DNA of 64,000 nt, from contig VCJN01002417.1 in the NCBI GenBank assembly GCA_006384855.1, forward strand, positions 185,036 to 249,035, written 5' to 3'. The translations under genes were made by a program, and so were the position numbers. The stretch comes from Tetraselmis striata. Taxonomy: Eukaryota; Chlorophyta; Chlorodendrophyceae; Chlorodendrales; Chlorodendraceae. Shown here in pieces: positions 56,376 through 64,000 of the stretch. The stretch's first letter is position 1, and each line of letters begins with the position of its first letter. The notes under the pieces were generated by a model. That model was not told where the DNA came from. It did not search any database and was given only the letters and a program-made list of their open reading frames with translations.

Positions 56376-56843
56376 GTGCTTGAGGAAGACAAGTGTCTTG
56401 AAACTCTTGGTGATTGGGAGTCGAGATTCGTCATCGGGCTTGTGAAGTCGCGCGAGACTACCGAAGACACGTTGACCGTGGCCGTATACGAGCCCTTCCA
56501 TGCCGATGCAAAGGGCAAACCCCTCATGCCCCTATGGTTGTACGCGCAGACAAAAGGAGGGAAGAAGCCAGTTGACACAAGCTGGGAGAAGTGCCTGACG
56601 CTTCCTTGGAAGCTTGTTGAAGCCGTCCCCCTATCGTACGCGAAGGCCATCCACGACGCGTCGGGAAGTCGAGAGGTGTTCAACGAGGACGGCACCATGG
56701 CCAAAAAGAAGTGGTACGGTAAAAGCGTCCAAGTCGTGGAGACATATGCGCAAACTGGGTGGCAAATCAGCCAGCCACGAAACAATTGCGTCCACGTCAT
56801 GTCAACCACCCCAGCGCAACGCAAACCCGGCGGAGTCGTCTAG
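56376..56843 (+). CDS. DUF7869-type protein, exon e (C-terminus)
   Basis: After the acceptor CATCGTTAG the frame VLEEDKCLETLGDWESRF runs 155 codons to TAG. It includes FVIGLVKSRETTEDTLTVAV and MPLWLYAQTKG, and a tail with Trp/Lys-rich blocks. A strand-rich segment of this kind (fwvG.V......l.V.wy) is common at the C-terminus of such transposon proteins, but I cannot name the domain. Phase 0 agrees with the exon d donor. No break is seen. Confidence 0.6.
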   Translation: MLEEDKCLETLGDWESRFVIGLVKSRETTEDTLTVAVYEPFHADAKGKPLMPLWLYAQTKGGKKPVDTSWEKCLTLPWKLVEAVPLSYAKAIHDASGSREVFNEDGTMAKKKWYGKSVQVVETYAQTGWQISQPRNNCVHVMSTTPAQRKPGGVV

Positions 56844-57690
56844 TTTAACGCAGCCACGAAGAAGGACTTGCTTGAGTTGGGGATGCTCAACGAATAAACT
56901 ATGAGCAACGTCTTGTGGCTAGCTAGCCGCTGGATATAATAATCATAATAAATATTGATTTCATTGCCTCATCTTGTCCCATTTTGGACAAAATGCTCCA
57001 AAACCAACATTGGATATGCGTCGCGGCTGGCCTGCACGCTGATGAATGTTGCACTGCACCCAAGGTCTACAAACCCAAGCTACATCACCAGTGAGTCTTA
57101 AGTACTGATAGTAGACCCGGGAACTAGGGTATAAACAAACCCTACGGTGCAAAAAATTCCACGGTGCAAAATAGGTTAAATTACTTTTTATCGCTTCGCT
57201 CACAATGCGGGCGATTTCGGACCGCTCCTCCTTTTTTCTCCACTCAACCCAAGAGGTAGGGGAACTATCATCCATATACCTCCTAACCCTCGTCAGCCAA
57301 GCATAAATGAAGTTTCAAGTTGAGTATGGTTTTGCCAAAAAAGTCGCGCAAGCTGTTTTACACGGACAAGAGCCTAAATTGGCAAGAAGGTTTAGTGAAA
57401 GCGTGGAGGGAAAACGGAGTCGGGGGGGGGCGCTGCGTGTAACGCAGCGAAAACTGGAAGATGGCATGCTCAACTGTTTCGGCTGATTTTAAGTCCACTC
57501 GAGCTTCTCCCAAAAAGGGCGCAACAACAGGTGCCTAGTAACCTGTACCAATGACCAGCACGGTAGATGAAAAAGCGTATGAGGGAAGGTACGAAACCCT
57601 ATAAACTAGTTTAGATCATTTCAAGTTGAGTCTGGTTTTGCCTGTCCGTAGCGAACACAGAGAGCGGTTGATTGCGGAGAAGGGGTAGCG
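56844..57690. other. Intergenic, no gene seen
   Basis: AT-rich downstream of the stop (AATAAATATTG near 56948 could serve in polyadenylation). A 24-bp sequence TTTCAAGTTGAGT(A/C)TGG... occurs twice (57310 and 57618). Confidence 0.5.
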
Positions 57691-57695
57691 CCAGG

Positions 57696-58430
57696 TCATG
57701 CAGGGGTTACCGGGAAGGCCACCGCTGCGGAGTCTTGTTGGACTTGGAAGTGGCGGAGGGGTGCGATGTGGCCAAAGAAGAACCACGCGCCAGGCGAAGG
57801 AAGGACGTTGGGGTCGATGTAGTCCAGAACGACATCGGAGTTAGTGGCCCACCCGCCTTGATGGCAAATGCGGGACAGGGGGACCCCGATGGCGTTAGCG
57901 GCGGATGCTGCTCCCTTGCGAAGGCTATGCGAGCTCCAGGAAGTGCCGGAGGGGGGGGGGGGGGGGGGGGGGCAGACAAGTCGAACGGCCGTAGAAAGCC
58001 AATCCGACATTGTAGCGGCACTCCAAGATTTGGACTGCTCGATTTGGGTGACCGCCCAGAAGTTGGTGTCGGCCAAACCAACCTGGGGCAGGGGGACAAA
58101 TTGTAAGTGGTCGATGAAGTGGCGCAGGAGACGCGCCACGCGGAGGTACTCTGTCACGGGAAGAAGCAGCACATGTAAGTCGTCGAGGCCGCGTCGACCG
58201 GCGCGGCCTTTCTCGCGGTACACTGCTTGTAGGGTAATGTTGTAGTCGTCGACATGCACATCCCGCACTCGGCATGACACGCCAGTAACTCCCCCTACAA
58301 AGAACAAGAAGTTGACAACCGAGGCCATGAGAGCTCGGATGTCGTACTGGTAATTTGGGAAGGGAGCAAACACAATGTCCTCGGCCCGCTGGACGAAGCG
58401 GTCACTAGCCTCCCAGCATGTCTCGTAATT
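57696..58430 (-). pseudogene. Tyrosine recombinase, catalytic part
   Basis: Minus-strand frame resuming at 58430 with NYETCWEASDRFVQRAE. It contains a core helix region DIRALMASVVNFLFFVGGVTG, a strand-K block REKGRAG, and the signature box II HSLRKGAASAANAIG (HxxR), then HQGGWAT and the presumptive nucleophile in VLDYIDP. The place where the family carries the first catalytic Arg reads VGGVTG, so Arg I seems lost. A 22-base G run (57951-57972 on the plus strand) puts poly-Pro just before box II. The N-terminal part lies 4.5 kb away at 62987-63538. Relatives mobilise Crypton- and DIRS-type elements. Confidence 0.65.
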
Positions 58431-58439
58431 ACACTGCAA

Positions 58440-60420
58440 TGGCCCGTATTCGCGATGTTTCCCACGGAATGGGCATGTAATCGCTGTATATACCGTGTAA
58501 TCGCAACTTTTCTGCTAGGCTCGGTAGTCGCAATGAAGTCCCCGCCGGCCTGCATTCCGTAATATTGCTACCAGTACATGTCGTGCCGTCCCCATAGTAC
58601 ATTGGGCCCAATCGCACCTCGCGTGCCTACCCGTATTCTTTGGGACTTCCGCCATGCTGTACTTTAACGCCTCACAATAAGCTCCGTGACGACTCGCAAC
58701 GGCCAACGCCCAACGGCATCGTAGGGCTCAATCCTTAGTTTTAACAGCAAGTGCGTGGGGGGGCAGTTAACCATCGCAACAGCGCCAGTGAGTTAGCTCC
58801 TACCCACCCCCACACGCTGCGAGCCGCCGGCGCCAAGTACTGGTGTGCCATCGGGCGTCGCATCTCCAAGCGCCATATTCGTGAGGGGAACGAGGGCTGG
58901 ACGCCCGCCCACGGCTAGCTGTAGGGTACCGGTATGGCACATTAGTAGCCCTCGATCGCCGCCGCCCGCATAAATGTATGCTTACGCGACGCGCCGGAAC
59001 ATTCAGTTGGCCATCACCACCCTGCCCACGCCCGCCGCTCGTGGGGCGACCATACACGGTTCGGTCACCCAAGGCCCGGCACAACGTCTCGAGGACAGTA
59101 AAGCATGCCACCACGGTGGTTTTCGCCATCATCCAAGCGGAGCACGGCCGAAGCTTGTCAGGTGAGCGCGGGCGAGTCACAATGCGCACTCGACTTTCTG
59201 CCTAACCGCGACCCTCCTCCCCTCGCTGTCAAAGTGATCCCTGGACAAGATCCGGCACCCGCCCTAGTCAAACTTCAGAATCCGGCAGTATAGAACCATA
59301 TCAAAGTTTCTGCCCGTCAGAATATGTGTCGACCCCCTGTGTGATCTGTGGTGTGTGCATATATCTTGTTGTGTGCAGATGCATTATGTCTGGTTCTTGG
59401 TGATGCGTGCGCTGCGCCGCTGAGCGACTCAACGACGTACCCCCCGCGCACGGCCGATGCACGGCATGCGACGCCCCCCTGAGTGTCCGGACCGTTTTGA
59501 GCGACGAGCGGGCGTGCCACGCGGAGCTTGCCTACGTGTCTCACCGGAAGATGAGGCCGCCGAGGGGTTGGGAGTGACGCGCCTGACGGTGCCCATGCTC
59601 TACTCCTTCCACCATACCTTCGCAGAGGACTCTAGGTGGAAGCACTTCCCTACACGGAAGATTCCAGGTAATAGGCGCGCTGCCATCTGGACTGAGGATT
59701 TTTCAGCTGTAGAGGACCTGTGCCAGTTCCAAGGGTAATGGGGGGGAGGGCAAGCCACCAGCTTGGTGGAATATACAATGCTTCCCTACGGGTATCCGTG
59801 ACCCGCCAGCGAAGTTAATCAGTGTTGAACGGCGACTGGGTGGTGTGGGTGAGCATGTTGCGATGTGGGTTAGGCGGGAAGTTATCTTCATGCTCTGTGT
59901 TGTCTCTCTGTATGAAGTATGAGGTGCAAAGATAGAGCTTATGCATGTTTGCCCTGCTGTGGACGACAAGACGCGCTGGCGTGAAACACCAACATGCGCG
60001 AATGCAAGAGACAACCATTTCATTGCACCATGTGCAGCAAAGGTCAGGAATGTGAGAGGACATTGACGGTTAACTAGTTTTTCACCGTTCTGTAGACATG
60101 GCTTGTGCCGCGGCACATGACTAGACTGGCGTGTAATTTATTTGCTTTACATCTGATCGCTCGCTCTCGGGACTGCATCGCTGCAATGTTGTGTGCGGCA
60201 CTATGCATTGTGCAGTATGGAATGGGATCATGTTTGAATTACATGGATGAGCTGCAAACTTGAATTGACTATAGATCTAGCTGTCTGGTTGCTTACGCCG
60301 GTGTGCTATGTGCTTTGCTGCCGAATCTGTGCCAACCCAAAGAACATCAACATGCGCGACTGCGATAGAATCACCATTTCGTGCACCATGTGCAGCAAAG
60401 GATCAGGAATGTGAGAGACA
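58440..60420. other. Unassigned DNA within the insertion
   Basis: Open frames (minus 58800-59189, plus 59457-59738) have no recognised domain. The latter region includes CTACDAPLSV and a Cys/His-poor tail, insufficient for assignment. Confidence 0.4.
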
Positions 60421-60433
60421 TTGACGGTCAACG
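59986..60433 (+). repeat. ~87-bp direct repeat, two copies
   Basis: AACA(C/T)CAACATGCGCGA...CACCATGTGCAGCAAAGG...GGAATGTGAGAG...CATTGACGGT occurs at 59986-60072 and 60346-60433. Confidence 0.85.
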
Positions 60434-60435
60434 GC

Positions 60436-60575
60436 CCCGCTGGCGCCCCGCTGCCCCGGTCGCGGCACGCTCATGCCCCGCTGCCCCGGCCGCGGCGCGC
60501 TGGCGCCCGCCCTGCCCCCGGCCTCGTTAGCAAGGAAATGTGGTTTGTGAAATCGACGGAAATGAGTCGATTATA
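60436..60575 (+). repeat. GC-rich dispersed repeat, second copy
   Basis: CTGCCCCGG...CGGCGCGCTGGCGCC units followed by GTTAGCAAGGAAATGTGGTTTG and AAATCGACGGAAA, homologous to 16625-16800. Confidence 0.8.
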
Positions 60576-61027
60576 TTTAACTCTTATATGCATCCATCGC
60601 GCGCAGTTGGGGCAGTACGACTTGTGTTGGTATGACCTACCCACCGTTTGGCAGTAGCCCTGACGTATAATCAGCCGCTTGTATGACTGTCAAGGCTTGT
60701 GCAGACGCGTACAATCGATTTAAAAGAGGAATACGCCAGATTCCGCGACCATTGCCCGTTAAGGGTAGCTACGGCCGAAGTACGGTTTTTGTCGCAAGTG
60801 TGTGTCAAATGTGTCCTCATGGAATAAACGCGAAATGCGGGATAGATACGGTACATTACGCGGTGGTTACGCAGCAAGCCAGAGTGCGCTAACATCGGAG
60901 CGCGATGAGAAGTCGTCTCGGCGCGCGTTTTCTTGGAATAAAGCAGCATATGCGCCCACCTGGCGCACACTCGCCACCCGATATAGACAATACCGTACTT
61001 GCTCATCCCCAGCACGCACCCTCCATC

Positions 61028-62688
61028 ATGGCCACCTACGCCACGCTAATTTTAGGCACCCCTACGGCAAAGCTGTGAGGCCTGAGGGCATGACCATACC
61101 ACTTCGTTGCTATGTGCAACACGGGCCGCATCGTTGAGGACGTGCGGCAGGCACTGTTCCGCGGCCATGCGACCGAGATCCATATCCGCGTTCACCCAGA
61201 GCAACCCCAGGGCGACGACGCGTTCGGCTATGCTTTCGCGGACATGCTGAACAACTGCGCTGAGCCAAAGCAGTACGACGCAGCCGGCAAGAAGCACCGT
61301 GCGTGAGGCACGTTTTCAAGTGTCCGATTCGGGTGTCGTCATGCTGTATTTACCTCGTGCGTACCCGACGCGATGCGTGCCCAGATCTTGAACCCAGCAC
61401 CCGAGGCGGCGCCAAACCCCCGACCCCACGGATCTGACACGGGGCACCGGCGTTAAGAACGCCCCCGTCGACGTTCGACGTTCCATCCCTTGCTGTCAGT
61501 ACGATCCAGGGGCGGGCGTCCACCCCGAAAGGTACACTGAGTCGGCGGGTGGCTGACATGACTGCTGGGAGGATTTGAATTTCACAGGCGTTGACCCGCC
61601 CCGTGCCGCGCTTTTGCCGTTGCCCTGCAGCTGAGGACAAGGTGGTGTTGTTGATGTCTTTGACGGATGTCTGGCCGCGCGACACTCAGACGGGATCCCC
61701 TTACCCTCTGAAGAAGACGCAGAGGTTTCCCATCGCCGCGCCCCGTACATCGAGCGGATATGCTAACACTACCTTCAACTACCGTGCTGGCTACACAAGC
61801 CGACAACCCACGTCTACGCCAAGGAGACCGCCATGGCCGCGTTCCGAGAGTACACCCCCTCCCCCTTCTCCCAACCCCACTCCGACCATCCTTGTGCGGT
61901 TGTGCCGACGGTGCACCGCGTGATGTACAAGAAGCAGGGGAAACGTGAGGAACTACCTCGTCCGGCACTACTTCAAGGATTGAGGGCATGACGGCCAAGG
62001 TAGGAAGAGGTAGGAAGAAGGGACCCTTGCCGAGCGCGGACCGACTCGCGAAGGCCCTCGACCTTGCAAAGAGAGGCATGCACCAGAGCAAGTTGGGGAG
62101 GTACTACCAAGCCGGTAAGTTCCCCCCTGCTGACGTGATGTTCAAGGGCGAGGAGGAGGTATGCCGAGATGACGCCGCACTAGGAAGCCGCAGGTGAGTC
62201 GCGTTTGTTTCCCTCACTTGTTCGATTACACAGCCACCGCCGCCGCGACAAGGCAATCAACACGCATACCGACTTTCGCAGTTGCTGTGTGCAGACCCCC
62301 GCTCTGTCCCTACGTTCGGCGGTAAGCCGATCGTATCGACTGCTCAGCGCAACAAGATCGTGTCGCAGCCGCTAGCGGGCACCGCTGAGGCACCAAAGCT
62401 CCACAGCTTGGTGGGTGTGCTGGCGGGAAGAGGGCGGGCGGCATCATCAAGCCCAACACCAACGCGGTCAAGAGCTTGGCCGCCAGGCAAGCCGTCCCCG
62501 GCGACAACGTCGACGAGGGCAGTAGTCCGGAGCCCCCCCAAGAAGGCCAAGCAACCCGCCTAGCCGGGGCAAGGGCGGGCGGTGGGGCGCTCGGGTCGCG
62601 GGCCGGCCGCCGGGCCGCCGTAGCCGCTGCCGCCACCCGCGAGCAGCAAGCCGGCCGCCAAGGCGGTCCCGGTCAAAACCGGATGTAA
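61028..62688 (+). pseudogene. Unrecognised multi-exon gene, second (uninterrupted) copy
   Basis: Collinear with 4122-5512 plus 19428-19724 but full of small indels. One base is lost after the start (GGCACCCCTACGG versus GGCACCCCCTACGG), which ends the first frame early. An out-of-frame piece follows from 61112 (MCNTGRIVEDVRQALFRGHA), then SKLGRYYQAGKFPPADV near 62090. After a GTGAGTC donor come GGKPIVSTAQRNKIVSQPLA near 62320 and GGIIKPNTNAVKSLAA to a stop at 62688. It shows the pre-insertion order of the gene. The protein has a conserved N-terminal half, a Gly/Ala/Arg tail, and no recognisable domain. Confidence 0.55.
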
Positions 62689-62986
62689 AGAATTTATTCC
62701 GCCTGCCCACTGCCGCGCCGCCCACTGCCGCGCGCTCACTGGTTGCGACGCGCGCGCTGTCACGGATTAGGCTAGAGCACAACGAGATTGTCGGGCTTCT
62801 AGAGGCAGACCCCGGATAGTCCGCTGGGGAGAATCCGTCGTGATGATGAGTGATATGCGCCTGATGCAGTTTATTACGAGTATGTCACGGAATGACTACA
62901 TACGAGTGTCATACTACTTAGAAGATAACGGGATAAGTACATGGTATTACAGTATTAATACGAAGTCACACGGGAGCCTCGTGTTA

Positions 62987-63538
62987 GGCCACATCATGAG
63001 GCAAAGGGACCCGCAGAGGGGTAGCTTCCAAGCGGCGTTGCCTTAGCAGCAGGCCACGACGGGCCGCATTGAGGTGCATGATATCCTTAGCGATCGGGTC
63101 GAGGTTGTGCAGCTCAAAGAAGGTGTTGATAGCTGACAGGTAGGGTTGCAACGACTTAGCACCAATGAGCCCTCGCTCACCAATCCAGGCAACATACCGA
63201 ACGATTGTAGCAGTGGTCGCCTCCAGCGGGCTGATGTTCTCGGTTTCATGGCAGAATTCGGCAAACTGCGACAGTTTGCCGGCGTAGCTTCTTAGCATTT
63301 GAACAGAGAGGCAGCTAGAGAGGACGTCGAGGGCTCGCTGACCCAGCTCGACTGAAACAAACGCCTCCTGCAGGCGAGACCGGAGTGAAGCAGCCCATGG
63401 GGCGACGGCCTCCGGCTGGTCAATTACGTAAGTACGGGGCCTGGCCAATAACGGAGTAACATGAGGTTGGTTAATCTGAGCAATATAGTCCGCGGTAGCA
63501 GTCAGGTTTTCGGCGGCCGGTAGTTGCTGGAGCCGCAT
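62987..63538 (-). pseudogene. Tyrosine recombinase, N-terminal core-binding part
   Basis: The ATG at 63538 (MRLQQLPAAENL) opens a frame that ends abruptly in PLRVPLPHDVA at the insertion border, followed at once by TAA. The segment VQMLRSYAGKLSQFAEFC, TIVRYVAWIGERG and LQPYLSAINTFFELHNL fits the SAM-like core-binding domain of tyrosine recombinases, and RRGLLLRQRRLEATPLRVPL the linker to the catalytic domain. The catalytic half resumes at 58430. Upstream (63540-64000) I see no certain extension; the true start could be further out. Confidence 0.6.
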
Positions 63539-63539
63539 C

Positions 63540-64000
63540 AGTACGGTTTGCGGGGCCGAGTTCAGGTAGGAGGGCCGCCCCGCGCCCCTTCGCGCTCGTA
63601 GCGCATGTCACGCGCGTAACGTACACGCGCAAAAGTTGGTCGTTGCGAACCGGTTGTAATACGCAGTGTAACAACCGATGGATGCGGCGGTATTTGAGAG
63701 GCGGATGGTTGAGCCGCCATGTGCATGTGTGCGGATGGTTGAGCCGCACTCGGTTGTAGCTGTAAGAAGCGCTGCGCCGAGGAAGGTCTGAATGAAGTCT
63801 GTAAGGTGGGAGGGGGGTCGGTCCGGACACAGGGCGCTCATCTCGCCGTTGGGCTGCCAAGGTTCGCCGTGCGGCGGTCACCGAAAGGTGATCTCGCAAA
63901 GCGCCCGCAGCTCCGACGAAAGGCGCCCCACACCGTCACTCGTGCTCACCCTCGCGGCCGCGGCCGCGACCGCCTCCTCGCCCACGTCCACGCCCGCGTC
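63540..64000. other. No gene identified
   Basis: Contains a short direct repeat GGATGGTTGAGCCGC (63704 and 63735) and a GC-rich end. Minus-strand open frames here have no recognisable features. Confidence 0.4.

Larger units (their letters stand above)
58432..62983 (+). mobile_element. Insertion splitting the recombinase gene, CACTA-like ends (4.55 kb)
   Basis: It begins CACTGCAATGG and ends CCTCGTG (reverse complement CACGAGG). TTA lies on both sides (58429-58431, 62984-62986), as expected for the 3-bp duplications of CACTA/EnSpm elements. The related copy at 20005 ends in a perfect CACTA complement. The TIRs match poorly beyond CAC. The first 2.5 kb hold no recognised gene; the right 2 kb hold the second copy of the gene described at 4122 and 19428. 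Against this: joining 62987 directly to 58430 without any duplication restores the recombinase frame exactly, so the ends could be one to three bases off. Confidence 0.4.

Overview
The window is eukaryotic DNA, most likely from an alga or alga-like protist. The evidence is canonical GT-AG introns with consistent phases, an LTR retrotransposon with a chromodomain, very long tandem arrays, and a short TTTAGGG-type telomere-like tract. I cannot name the species. Nearly everything is repeat or transposon derived. I see no rRNA, tRNA or ordinary housekeeping gene.

Region 1 (1-20005): a nest of mobile DNA. A degenerate multi-exon gene, present a second time at 61.0-62.7 kb, is cut in two (4122-5512 and 19428-20005). 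The two pieces are separated by 13.9 kb that begins and ends with related terminal inverted repeats and is flanked by an 11-bp direct duplication (5502-5512 and 19428-19438). The insert carries about 9.8 kb of a ~190-bp satellite with ~2.0-kb higher-order repeats. A second copy of the same element, in the opposite orientation, ends at 4101 just upstream of the gene and runs off the left edge. The pair of copies makes the region look like a giant palindrome.

Region 2 (20.2-56.9 kb): two large divergent multi-exon genes share the interval 28.54-28.95 kb. The minus-strand gene (28540 to 20487) starts with symmetric phase-1 exons and a Glu-Pro repeat, and ends in what looks like a degenerate DNA-methyltransferase fold. 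The plus-strand gene (about 29.0 to 56.84 kb) encodes a DUF7869-type protein in five exon groups. Introns of both genes hold the same 24-bp minisatellite, always in the same genomic orientation. The big intron of the plus gene holds another transposon-like locus (BED-like finger, Tudor domain, transposase-like exon). Starting in that intron, a ~4.3-kb segment that ends inside an exon has been triplicated in tandem (35996-47090, 47091-51411, 51412-56122). The first copy is interrupted by a Ty3/gypsy chromovirus (38592-45379).

The Ty3 element has 412-bp LTRs, a primer-binding site, gag, a GGGAAAC slippery heptamer immediately before the gag stop with pol in the -1 frame, and a pol with methyltransferase-like, Nudix-like, protease, RT, RNase H, integrase and chromodomain modules. 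A 98-bp copy of its own U5 plus primer-binding site sits inside pol between RNase H and integrase and breaks the frame.

Region 3 (56.9-64 kb): a minus-strand tyrosine recombinase gene is split (N-terminal part 63538-62987, catalytic part 58430-57696) by about 4.55 kb of inserted DNA with CACTG/CACTA-like ends. That insert contains the second copy of the gene seen in region 1. Many genes here carry frameshifts or stops, so most are probably decaying. Exon models are deduced by eye from splice signals and phase.
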